DNA of 64,000 bases from a virus. The DNA lies in IMG/VR virus record IMGVR_UViG_3300031521_000024, positions 1-64,000 of that record, one strand, 5' to 3'. Of this stretch, positions 54,217 to 61,665 are shown piece after piece. Below the pieces are notes generated by a model, which was not told the DNA's origin, did no database searches, and saw only the letters and a list, made by a program, of their open reading frames with translations. The first letter of the stretch is position 1. Each line of letters opens with the position of its first letter. A program made the translations under genes and the position numbers.

Positions 54217-54441
54217 ATGAAATATCTATGTAAAAAGGCAAAAAATGATTATTTTATTGTAGGTAAATACTATAATACTGAAAATGATGATAACTATGTA
54301 AATGATGGATTTATTAAAATTAATGGACATATGTTTTATGATTTTCCTGAAATAAAAATGTCTAATATAAATGATTATTTTGATACAACAAAAGAAATTA
54401 GAAGAAAAAAATTAGATAAATTAAAATATACAAACATATGA
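54217..54441 (+). CDS. Small protein with basic tail, 74 aa (paralogue)
   Basis: Tandem paralogue of the preceding gene: same MKYLCK start, G-K-Y-Y-N turn and EIRRKKLDKL tail. Overlaps the next gene by ATGA. Confidence 0.72.
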   Translation: MKYLCKKAKNDYFIVGKYYNTENDDNYVNDGFIKINGHMFYDFPEIKMSNINDYFDTTKEIRRKKLDKLKYTNI

Positions 54442-55127
54442 AAGTAAGAATGTCAAGCAGTAATGAATATGATTCTAAGTATGATTGGAATTGTTTTTGT
54501 CAAGGAGGAGAATCTGGAATTGTTTTACCATCAGGTAGTTTTGATAAAGTATTTTCTGGTGATCCTTTAAAAGAATTATCAGAAGGAATGTCAAGCAAGA
54601 AATGTTATGAAACAGCATTTTTTGAAGCATTTCCAAAAAATCCAGAATGCTTTATTAGAGGTGAAGGAAAAACAATGGAAGAATCTGAAGAAAATGCTTG
54701 GAAAAAATATCAAAAAATTTTAACTTGTAATCATGAAATGGAACGTAGAAATAGAACTGATGGATATGCATACTGTAAACATTGTTCATATTCATCTACG
54801 GTATTTGAACCTTTGACAAAATGCTGTAAATGTGGTAAGCCTACTTCATATACTACTGATTATAAGGATAATTATTATTGTAAAAAACATTCTTATACAA
54901 AACCAAAAAATCCAAATCCTTCTCATTGGGAAATGATTAGAAAAAGATTACCAAGAAAACGTAAGAAAATATTAAAAATATGTGCAAAAAAAATGTTTGA
55001 GTCAGAAGGACATTACAAAAATGTTATTTTTAGGTATTCAGTTGGAAAAATACTTAGCTGTGATGGATATAGACTAGATATATTATTTAGAAAATCTGAA
55101 ATTGATTTCATAAAAAAATGGAAATAA
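54438..55127 (+). CDS. Multi-zinc-finger protein, 229 aa
   Basis: Residues 1-100 include a stretch A-F-F-E-A-F-P-K-N-P followed by G-K-T-M-E-E-S-E-E-N-A-W-K-K-Y that looks like a double-stranded-RNA-binding-type strand/helix. Then C-N-H...Y-C-K-H-C, C-C-K-C-G-K-P and Y-Y-C-K-K-H give two zinc sites. The C-terminal third is very basic (RKRLPRKRKKILK). Nucleic-acid binding is likely; no known family assigned. Confidence 0.7.
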   Translation: MKVRMSSSNEYDSKYDWNCFCQGGESGIVLPSGSFDKVFSGDPLKELSEGMSSKKCYETAFFEAFPKNPECFIRGEGKTMEESEENAWKKYQKILTCNHEMERRNRTDGYAYCKHCSYSSTVFEPLTKCCKCGKPTSYTTDYKDNYYCKKHSYTKPKNPNPSHWEMIRKRLPRKRKKILKICAKKMFESEGHYKNVIFRYSVGKILSCDGYRLDILFRKSEIDFIKKWK

Positions 55128-55129
55128 AT

Positions 55130-55157
55130 AAAAGCATCAATTTAATTGATGCTTTTT
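55130..55157. terminator. Bidirectional intrinsic terminator
   Basis: AAAGCATCAATT and its reverse complement with a 1-2 nt loop, A-run and T-run at the ends. Ends the zinc-finger gene (+) and array 5 (-). Confidence 0.87.
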
Positions 55158-55666
55158 TATAAGTTAAATTTTGAACCAATTATATACATAGGCAATTTTT
55201 CAGTTATATCATCATATAAAATTTTAAAAGAATCAATTATATCTCCAATTGTTTCAGATTTTTTTATGACATCTTCTATTAGAGGCAAATAAAATTCACT
55301 TAACTCAGAATATACTTTATCTGGTAATTTAGAAACTTCAACTTTTGATGCATCTCCTATAAATCCATTAATTACAGATGAATGATATTTAAGCTTATTT
55401 TTAAAATATTGTGGATCTAATGATAGCATAGCAAAAGATTTTTCATAACCAGTTAATTTAATTCTTCTTAACTCTGTATCATTTAAAAAAATTGATTTTT
55501 CTCTTATTTGATCTATCATACCATAAATAGGAGAACATGATCTATAATTTGTGTAATATGTCATATTATCATTTTTATTATTTATTATAATTGTAAAATC
55601 CTTATTTTTGTATAATATAGTATCTTCTTTTTCTTTACTCTTTTCAAAAGTTTTTAAATATTTCAT
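55157..55666 (-). CDS. Tagged protein, orphan middle, 169 aa
   Basis: Tags MKYLKTFE and SKFNL. Last gene of array 5. Middle alpha/beta with N-D-T-E-L-R-R-I-K-L-T-G-Y-E-K and L-P-D-K-V-Y-S-E-L-S-E-F-Y-L. Its KFNL is followed directly by the terminator, with no further tagged gene. Unrecognised. Confidence 0.83.
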   Translation of the reverse strand: MKYLKTFEKSKEKEDTILYKNKDFTIIINNKNDNMTYYTNYRSCSPIYGMIDQIREKSIFLNDTELRRIKLTGYEKSFAMLSLDPQYFKNKLKYHSSVINGFIGDASKVEVSKLPDKVYSELSEFYLPLIEDVIKKSETIGDIIDSFKILYDDITEKLPMYIIGSKFNL

Positions 55667-55668
55667 AT

Positions 55669-55881
55669 TTATAATAATTTTTTAGATTGACTAGCTGTGA
55701 TAAATAATATATAATCACCTGCAGTTGTTGATATATTATAAACAATCATTCCATCCTTTATAGCAGATAATATATCAAGATATTCATCTATTTGATCTAA
55801 ATCTAATGTGTTTGATTCAGAAAGTTTTTCTAATACTACTTCTTTAGTAATTTGGCTTAAATCTAATACTTTAACTTTCAT
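55669..55881 (-). CDS. Untagged small protein inside array 5, 70 aa
   Basis: Starts MKVKVLDLSQITKE and ends SQSKKLL, with neither tag. Helical N-terminal half, then G-D-Y-I-L-F-I-T-A-S. The only clear untagged gene within an array; it is followed upstream by a 90-nt gap, so it may be an insertion. Confidence 0.65.
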   Translation of the reverse strand: MKVKVLDLSQITKEVVLEKLSESNTLDLDQIDEYLDILSAIKDGMIVYNISTTAGDYILFITASQSKKLL

Positions 55882-55971
55882 AATTATATCATTATTTATT
55901 ATATCAATAATTAATTATTGATAATCAGTTGATACGACTGTTATTATATATTAAATTTTAAATTTTACTTT

Positions 55972-56313
55972 TTATAAATTAAATTTATCAGCATTTATCT
56001 CAAAATCCTGAAGTTTAATTCTTCCCATAAATTTTGAAATGTCTCTATTATCCTTTTCTGTTTGTAATCTCCATTGAGTCATAATATCATAGTCATCACG
56101 TAACCTATCATATAGTTTAACATCTTCTTTATATACATACACAATGTGATCTTCATCTACATATGTATCATTCCATTCGTCAATCAAATCAGTTGGTACT
56201 CCTATTTTTTTTAACGATAAATTAAAATATGGTCTTTTTAATATAACTTCCCAATACATATTTTTATCCTCTTCCCAAGAGTTGTATTTTTCAAATATTT
56301 TTATGTGTTTCAT
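55972..56313 (-). CDS. Tagged protein, KIP/IGxP relative, 113 aa
   Basis: Tags MKHIKIFE and DKFNL. L-K-K-I-G-V-P-T-D-L-I-D-E-W-N-D and L-Q-D-F-E-I-N-A-D-K-F-N-L parallel T-K-I-G-M-S...S-W-S-N and D-Y-E-I-D-A-N-K-F-N-I of the array 1 pair at 21166/21468. Evidence that arrays 1 and 5 share ancestry. Confidence 0.83.
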   Translation of the reverse strand: MKHIKIFEKYNSWEEDKNMYWEVILKRPYFNLSLKKIGVPTDLIDEWNDTYVDEDHIVYVYKEDVKLYDRLRDDYDIMTQWRLQTEKDNRDISKFMGRIKLQDFEINADKFNL

Positions 56314-56645
56314 AAGTTAAATTTTCTTGCATTAATTTTATATTCTAAATCTATTTTATTTTCTGAATAATCAACAATACTGCTATATAAAAAATCTTTG
56401 AATCCTTTATTTTCATCAAATCCATAATTATTATATCCAAACAAGCTTGCTATTTCCATTGGAATATTTTCATATTCAACAGTCAATGATGCATAATTTC
56501 TATTGTTTTCTATTTTTAAAATTTTACCAATAGTATTATCAATAAATTCATTCAGTTCAGGATTCATCATTGATGATTTCATTAATACATAATAACCTTC
56601 TTTTGGATCATATTTTTTATCTTCAAATTTTTTGATATATTTCAT
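56310..56645 (-). CDS. Tagged protein, GDYV SH3-like, 111 aa
   Basis: Tags MKYIKKFE and RKFNL. K-E-G-Y-Y-V-L-M-K-S, F-I-D-N-T-I-G-K-I-L, V-E-Y-E-N-I-P-M-E-I-A-S-L-F and V-D-Y-S-E-N-K-I-D-L-E: the complete domain. Confidence 0.87.
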   Translation of the reverse strand: MKYIKKFEDKKYDPKEGYYVLMKSSMMNPELNEFIDNTIGKILKIENNRNYASLTVEYENIPMEIASLFGYNNYGFDENKGFKDFLYSSIVDYSENKIDLEYKINARKFNL

Positions 56646-56968
56646 ATGTTAAATTTTTTTGCTTCAATTTTAAATTTTAAATGTTCTAAATCTTTATCAA
56701 ATTCCACTATACTCTCAATATTAAATCTTTTAATATCATCATCAAAAAAATTTATTATATTTTTTGGTATGTTTTCATATTTTATATTAAAATAACAGCT
56801 ATTTCTAATATGATCTAAACTATGAACAATTCCAATAGTATTATTTATAAAGTTTTTCAAATTATTAATAGAAGTATTGAAGTCATTTTTACTGTTATAT
56901 TTTGCTAATATATAATCTCCTACTTCTGGATTATCTTTAATTGATTCAAAATTCTTTATATATTTCAT
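56642..56968 (-). CDS. Tagged protein, GDYV SH3-like, 108 aa
   Basis: Tags MKYIKNFE and KKFNI. V-G-D-Y-I-L-A-K-Y, F-I-N-N-T-I-G-I-V, I-K-Y-E-N-I-P-K-N-I-I-N-F-F. Close paralogue of its neighbours on both sides. Confidence 0.88.
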   Translation of the reverse strand: MKYIKNFESIKDNPEVGDYILAKYNSKNDFNTSINNLKNFINNTIGIVHSLDHIRNSCYFNIKYENIPKNIINFFDDDIKRFNIESIVEFDKDLEHLKFKIEAKKFNI

Positions 56969-57276
56969 AAGTTAAATTTGTTTGATTCTATTCTCATTTT
57001 TAATTCTTCTATTGTACTACCATAGGACACTAATAAATCAAGATCAAATGTTCTTGTACCATCATGAAAAAACAAATCTATGTCTCCTGGTATATTTTCA
57101 TATCTTACTATAATTTTTTGTTTAACAGATAGTTTATCAACATAAGAATTAATAAATATTCCATAATTATTTGTTATGAATTCTACAACTTTAGGAATTC
57201 CATAACTATTCATTAATACATAATCTCCAACATCTGGTAAATCTATTTTTTTTTCAAATTTCTTTATATATTTCAT
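56965..57276 (-). CDS. Tagged protein, GDYV SH3-like, 103 aa
   Basis: Tags MKYIKKFE and NKFNL. V-G-D-Y-V-L-M-N-S, F-I-T-N-N-Y-G-I-F, V-R-Y-E-N-I-P-G-D-I-D-L-F-F. Consensus-like member of the family. Confidence 0.88.
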   Translation of the reverse strand: MKYIKKFEKKIDLPDVGDYVLMNSYGIPKVVEFITNNYGIFINSYVDKLSVKQKIIVRYENIPGDIDLFFHDGTRTFDLDLLVSYGSTIEELKMRIESNKFNL

Positions 57277-57527
57277 ATGTTAAATTTATTTGCAGCTAAA
57301 GATAATGTAAATTCTTCAATTTCTAAATCAGTTAGATATCTCATAATTTGTTCTTTCACAATAGTTACAATGTGTCTATCATTTTGAACTAAATAAACTG
57401 AGTCATCCTTTTTAATTATTTTAGCATTGAATGTATAAAAATTCTGTCTATATCTTATATATTCATCTACCTTGCAATCATTTGGGTTAAATAATATTTT
57501 TTTTTCAAATTTCTTTATATATTTCAT
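57273..57527 (-). CDS. Tagged protein, short SH3-like, 84 aa
   Basis: Tags MKYIKKFE and NKFNI; the shortest tagged protein. C-K-V-D-E-Y-I-R-Y-R-Q-N-F in place of GDYV, then V-Y-L-V-Q-N-D-R-H-I-V-T-I-V. A minimal barrel plus tag. Confidence 0.83.
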   Translation of the reverse strand: MKYIKKFEKKILFNPNDCKVDEYIRYRQNFYTFNAKIIKKDDSVYLVQNDRHIVTIVKEQIMRYLTDLEIEEFTLSLAANKFNI

Positions 57528-57865
57528 ATGTTAAATTTATTTGTTCTTATATCAATTTGTATGTCTTCCTTGTTTTCTGAAAAATTATAAATCATAAAAG
57601 AAGGAAATGTTATTTTATATGATTTGTCTTTTTTATCTATTGTAAATAAATCAACTTCTTCGTCTGGGGGTACATCATAATACCTAATTTTAATGTTATC
57701 ATAAAATTTAGTCTTTTTATCATCAGAATAAACTGGTGTTATATTAATAATTTTTCCTATTGAATTATTAATATAAAGAGTGAAAGCTTCATCATTAGCA
57801 TTTGATATACACAAAACATAATCACCAACTTTTGGTTCCCCTTTATATTTTTTTATGTATTTCAT
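57524..57865 (-). CDS. Tagged protein, GDYV SH3-like, 113 aa
   Basis: Start MKYIKKYKGEP (tag without the glutamate at position 8) and end NKFNI. K-V-G-D-Y-V-L-C-I-S comes only 12 residues in, closer to the tag than usual. Y-I-N-N-S-I-G-K-I-I and I-R-Y-Y-D-V-P-P-D-E follow. Confidence 0.85.
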   Translation of the reverse strand: MKYIKKYKGEPKVGDYVLCISNANDEAFTLYINNSIGKIINITPVYSDDKKTKFYDNIKIRYYDVPPDEEVDLFTIDKKDKSYKITFPSFMIYNFSENKEDIQIDIRTNKFNI

Positions 57866-58356
57866 AAGTTAAATTTATCTATATTATTATATAATCCAGG
57901 CGTACTATAAAGTTTTTTAAAAAAATTTGGTTTATAAAATTTTTCCTTTTTACAATCATAAACAAAAACAACTTTTACTTGTTTACAATCTTTTAAAAAT
58001 ACATGAAGATTACCAAATTCTGCTGATTCACCATCATAATTAACTCCTAATACAAAATCTGGACCTTCACTTGCATAATCAAATTCATTGACTGCATTAA
58101 CACTATTTTTTATTGATTCTATTGTTCCATCAAACCATTCACAAGCATCTTCAGCTACCTCTTCATAATCTCTGTCTGTTGCGCCATCACTAGGTATTCC
58201 AAATGCATATTCTAATACTTGAGTATTTAATGGAATTGGATCAGTAGATGGTAACGGATTACCATTACAATAACTAAATGCGACTTCTGATGTAACTTCT
58301 AAATAAAAATCTGTATCAGTATTATTATTCATTTCAAATTTTTTTATATATTTCAT
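57862..58356 (-). CDS. Tagged protein, orphan acidic middle, 164 aa
   Basis: Tags MKYIKKFE and DKFNL. Acidic N-terminal two thirds (D-R-D-Y-E-E-V-A-E-D-A-C-E-W-F-D-G) and two cysteines in D-C-K-Q-V-K-V-V-F-V-Y-D-C-K. Alpha/beta fold likely; unrecognised. Confidence 0.83.
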   Translation of the reverse strand: MKYIKKFEMNNNTDTDFYLEVTSEVAFSYCNGNPLPSTDPIPLNTQVLEYAFGIPSDGATDRDYEEVAEDACEWFDGTIESIKNSVNAVNEFDYASEGPDFVLGVNYDGESAEFGNLHVFLKDCKQVKVVFVYDCKKEKFYKPNFFKKLYSTPGLYNNIDKFNL

Positions 58357-58841
58357 AAGTTAAATTTAATTGCTTGATTTACTTTTTCTGGATCTTTTAA
58401 TATTCTATATAATTTTAACCAATTATTTATTTCTTCTTCTTCGTCGTCATCATATCTCCATTCATTTGGTAATGTTGGATCATGAGCTATTTCTTCATCA
58501 TCATACAATATTTGAAAATCTTCTTCTATTAATACATTAAGTTCTTCTTTTGTGACTCTTATTATATTTCTGCTACCTAATGCATATATTTTTATCATAC
58601 TTCTATATGACTTTAACCAATTTTTTATATCATCTTCTTCATCAGAATCATATCTCCATTCATCTGGATGGTTTGAATCATATCCTATTTCTTCATCATC
58701 ATACAGAATTGTAAATTCTGATTCTATTAATTTGTCAAGTTCTTCTTGAGTAACTTTTATAATTTTAGAATCATTATCCAAATTAATAATATTAATCATA
58801 TGTAATTTCTTATTCGATTCAAATGTCTTTATGTATTTCAT
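58353..58841 (-). CDS. Tagged protein with internal duplication, 162 aa
   Basis: Tags MKYIKTFE and IKFNL. Two copies of a ~60-residue unit: I-x-V-T-x-E-E-L-x-x-L-I-E, then I-L-Y-D-D-E-E-I-x-x-D, then E-W-R-Y-D and N-W-L-K-x-Y-R, at about residues 28-85 and 93-145. Strongly acidic. An internal tandem duplication within one tagged protein; function unknown. Confidence 0.85.
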   Translation of the reverse strand: MKYIKTFESNKKLHMINIINLDNDSKIIKVTQEELDKLIESEFTILYDDEEIGYDSNHPDEWRYDSDEEDDIKNWLKSYRSMIKIYALGSRNIIRVTKEELNVLIEEDFQILYDDEEIAHDPTLPNEWRYDDDEEEEINNWLKLYRILKDPEKVNQAIKFNL

Positions 58842-59152
58842 ATATTAAATTTATTTGTATTATTATTAAGTTCTATCCTTTTTTCCAAATCTTCAATTTT
58901 TACTTCAGCTCCAGATTCATCAACTAATTTATATGTATATTTGAATAATCCTTTATCATAAAGATAATGCTCAATAGTATAATTTATTAATGATTCTTTT
59001 TCATTTACACTTGATGAATGTAATTCATTGTTTAAATAATAGTCATCCGCAATCAATTCAATTAAATTTATTTGACGTTTATCTTCTGGTATAGTAACTA
59101 TTGCATATATTCCTATATTATTTGAATTTTCATTGAATTTTTTTATTTCCAT
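58838..59152 (-). CDS. Tagged protein, start variant, 104 aa; first of array 5
   Basis: Start MEIKKFNENSNN, a diverged tag, end NKFNI. Middle with Q-I-N-L-I-E-L-I-A-D-D-Y-Y and a C-terminal charged helix (EVKIEDLEKRIELNN). ATGA-coupled to the duplicated protein downstream. Confidence 0.8.
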   Translation of the reverse strand: MEIKKFNENSNNIGIYAIVTIPEDKRQINLIELIADDYYLNNELHSSSVNEKESLINYTIEHYLYDKGLFKYTYKLVDESGAEVKIEDLEKRIELNNNTNKFNI

Positions 59153-59247
59153 ACTAAAAAATTAATTTCAACTATATATAAAATCTATAAGGTATTTTTT
59201 TAACTTGATTAAAATAAATTAATATTAATTTATTAATATATAAATAT

Positions 59248-59772
59248 ATGAAACATATCAAATTATACGAAGAATTAAAAATTAATGAAAATCAATATCA
59301 TACTTATGATTTATTAAATCTTATAAGACAAAAAGATTTAAATCAGAAAGGCCAAAATGAAATGATTAATATGATAAAATCTGGACAAATAGATTTAGAT
59401 TTACCAAATCAATTAAATGGAAAACCTGCATTGCATTTCGCTATTATAAATAGATATGAAAATGTGTTTGATGAATTAATAAAATCAGGAGCAAATTTAG
59501 ATATTCAAGATGAAAATGGAACAACAGCTTTGATATTATCATCTATGGGACTTACTGGTTCAAGCATTAATTATTTCGTATCAATAATTCAAAAATTAAT
59601 AAAAGCAGGTTCAGATTGGAACATTAAACAAAATTATGGTAATAATATAATTCGTGATTTTATTTATTATTTAAATAAAAATGAAGAAATTAAAAAATTT
59701 ATATTAAAGAAATATCCTAATCAATATGAAATATATTTAACTAAAAAAAACTCAGATAAATTTAACATATGA
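59248..59772 (+). CDS. Tagged ankyrin-repeat protein, 174 aa
   Basis: Start MKHIKLYEELKINEN, end DKFNI. Repeats G-K-P-A-L-H-F-A-I-I, I-K-S-G-A-N-L-D-I-Q-D-E-N-G-T-T-A-L-I-L-S and I-K-A-G-S-D-W-N-I-K-Q-N-Y-G-N, cap K-K-Y-P-N-Q-Y-E-I-Y-L-T-K-K. Divergent from array 5 across a 95-nt gap. Confidence 0.88.
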   Translation: MKHIKLYEELKINENQYHTYDLLNLIRQKDLNQKGQNEMINMIKSGQIDLDLPNQLNGKPALHFAIINRYENVFDELIKSGANLDIQDENGTTALILSSMGLTGSSINYFVSIIQKLIKAGSDWNIKQNYGNNIIRDFIYYLNKNEEIKKFILKKYPNQYEIYLTKKNSDKFNI

Positions 59773-60266
59773 AACATATAAAGAATTTTGAGCAGAATTC
59801 TAATCAACCAGATTTAAATGATCAATTAATTGCTGCTTGCTTAACTAATGACTTTGAAAAAGTTAAAATCTTAGTTAATAAAGGCGCTGATGTGAATTTT
59901 TTTAATAAAGATGGATATACTCCTTTAATATATTCTATTAATAAAGAATCTGATATAAAAATTGTTAATTTTTTGATTAATAACGGAGCTGATGTAAATT
60001 TTCAAGATAATACTACTCAAGGTTGGACTCCATTATTATTATCAGGGTTCTATTCTTCCATTATTGAATTGAATGATGTTGAATATTATAATATTTTGAA
60101 ATTGTTAATAGACTCAAATGCAAATTGGAATATTAAAGGCAGAACAGTTAAAATTACATTTTTTGATTATTTAAAACCAGAAATTAAGAAAAAAATAATG
60201 AGAGATTATCCAGATAAATATAAAGATTATTTATTGTGTCAAACTGCTGATAAATTTAACTTATAA
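59769..60266 (+). CDS. Tagged ankyrin-repeat protein, 165 aa
   Basis: Tags MKHIKNFE and DKFNL. Repeats V-N-K-G-A-D-V-N-F-F-N-K-D-G-Y-T-P-L-I-Y-S, I-N-N-G-A-D-V-N-F-Q-D and G-W-T-P-L-L-L-S-G, then a W-N-I-K unit and the cap D-Y-P-D-K-Y-K-D-Y-L-L. Coupled to the preceding ankyrin gene; convergent to the HNH gene. Confidence 0.9.
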   Translation: MKHIKNFEQNSNQPDLNDQLIAACLTNDFEKVKILVNKGADVNFFNKDGYTPLIYSINKESDIKIVNFLINNGADVNFQDNTTQGWTPLLLSGFYSSIIELNDVEYYNILKLLIDSNANWNIKGRTVKITFFDYLKPEIKKKIMRDYPDKYKDYLLCQTADKFNL

Positions 60267-60271
60267 AGAAT

Positions 60272-60973
60272 TTATATATTATCTCTTTTAATATCTCTAT
60301 TAATTTTACTGCATAACGGCTGCAAGTTTGTATAATGATTCAATTTTATTATCTCATCTTCTGTTTTTGCTTTTGATGCTGGTATTATATGATCAATATC
60401 CCATCCAAAATTTAATTCTCCATTATATTTTCCATAATTGTCATAATTCATCCAAGGCTCAAATTTCGATTCTAAATATATTTTAAATTCTAAATATGAA
60501 CATCCTAATATTTTGTCAGTTTTAATAGTCTTTTTAAATCCCTTATTTTTAATTGTTCTTCTAATTGAACATCTTACACTTTCACGAATTTTAAATAATG
60601 GATCTTCTAATTTTTTTTTATATCTAATCTTTCTTTTTGGTTTGTCAACTTCTCTTAAATGCTTTTTATTTTTTTTAACATAATCACTGGTTTGCTTGGC
60701 TATTTTTTCTGAATTTAATTCCCTCCATTTAGCTCTATATTCTTTTCTTTCAGGTGTTGATTCATACCCCTTATTATTTTTTCTCCATTCTTTGCAATTA
60801 TCATTTCTTTTTTGACTATCAGTATTAGCCCTATGTTCTTTACTAATTTTATTAGAACATATTTTACATTTATTTGTACAACCAAGCGGAGCACCTTTCT
60901 TCTTGTGAAATTCAGTTATATTTTTAATTTCTTCACAAATTCCACATTTTTTGTGTGATTCATCTATTATCAT
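60272..60973 (-). CDS. HNH endonuclease with N-terminal zinc motif
   Basis: 233 residues. N-terminus C10-G-I-C13...C36-K-I-C39 looks like a zinc knuckle; a long basic region with repeated K/R-Y-R and T-x-E-R-K-E-Y-R segments follows, as in homing nucleases. The HNH core is D-I-D-H-I-I-P (192-198), then N-L-Q-P-L (216-220) and K-I-N (223-225). Probably a free-standing homing endonuclease or mobile HNH gene. Its position directly after the tagged ankyrin pair at an array edge is notable. Confidence 0.87.
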   Translation of the reverse strand: MIIDESHKKCGICEEIKNITEFHKKKGAPLGCTNKCKICSNKISKEHRANTDSQKRNDNCKEWRKNNKGYESTPERKEYRAKWRELNSEKIAKQTSDYVKKNKKHLREVDKPKRKIRYKKKLEDPLFKIRESVRCSIRRTIKNKGFKKTIKTDKILGCSYLEFKIYLESKFEPWMNYDNYGKYNGELNFGWDIDHIIPASKAKTEDEIIKLNHYTNLQPLCSKINRDIKRDNI

Positions 60974-61046
60974 ATTTTATTATTATTTTTTACATAATTA
61001 TATATAAAAATTAATAGATTTTATTCAATAATAAAAAATATGTGAC

Positions 61047-61080
61047 AAAAAAAGCTCTCAATAAAATTGAGAGCTTTTTT
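61047..61080. terminator. Bidirectional intrinsic terminator
   Basis: AAAAAAGCTCTCAA, loop TAAAA, and the reverse complement with T-run; ends the cspA gene (minus strand). Confidence 0.87.
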
Positions 61081-61100
61081 AAAATCTGTAAGAATATATG

Positions 61101-61301
61101 TTAACCTATAACTTCTACGTTTGAACATGCCAAACCTTTTTTACCTTCAACTAAATCAAAACTCACTTCATCATTTTCATAGATTTTATCTACCAAAGAT
61201 GTAGCGTGTACAAAATATTCTTTACCTGTTTCTTTTTCAGAGACGAAACCAAATCCTTTTTCCGAATTATAAAATTTTACGGAACCCTTTAACTTACTCA
61301 T
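61101..61301 (-). CDS. cspA: Cold-shock protein, CspA family
   Basis: 66 residues from ATG 61301 (MSKLKGSVKF); two codons upstream another ATG is possible. R/S-V-K-F-Y-N-S-E-K-G-F-G-F-V holds RNP1 (K-G-F-G-F-V), and E-Y-F-V-H is RNP2. The single OB domain binds single-stranded RNA or DNA and acts as an RNA chaperone. A phage copy may melt structured RNAs such as those in this genome or support transcription. The 5' leader contains a GTGGA/TCCAC hairpin. Confidence 0.93.
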   Translation of the reverse strand: MSKLKGSVKFYNSEKGFGFVSEKETGKEYFVHATSLVDKIYENDEVSFDLVEGKKGLACSNVEVIG

Positions 61302-61371
61302 TATCAACGTTATTTTTATTATTGTGGATAAATTTCCACATCTTATATAGTATGAAAAAACAATAAGTTTA

Positions 61372-61665
61372 TTATTTTTTTAATGTACCATCAATATTTA
61401 TATATTTAAGAGTATAATTTTTTACTTCTTCAAATGGTAATCCAAGTAATTGTTCAGCATCATATTCTTTTTTATTATCATATTTTATGACAGGTTCTCC
61501 GTTAAAATTGAAAATATCACTACAAAGTATAACACCATATTCATTATATCTTTTAACTATCTTACCAACATGTTCTGACGCAATTCCTTTGTATAATGGT
61601 TGTCCATTATTTTTATGAATAGCTTTCTCTTCTGATGTCCATTGTTTTTTATTATCAAATTTCAT
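61372..61665 (-). CDS. Hypothetical protein, 97 aa
   Basis: Basic N-terminus (MKFDNKKQWTSEEKAIHKN), then G-K-I-V-K-R-Y-N-E-Y-G-V-I-L-C and beta strands. Overlaps the upstream gene by ATGA. Unrecognised. Confidence 0.7.
   Translation of the reverse strand: MKFDNKKQWTSEEKAIHKNNGQPLYKGIASEHVGKIVKRYNEYGVILCSDIFNFNGEPVIKYDNKKEYDAEQLLGLPFEEVKNYTLKYINIDGTLKK

Noticed and set aside
60272-60973. HNH gene as part of an intron or insertion element
   Set aside because: Flanking genes are intact with no intron ends, inverted repeats or target duplications visible.
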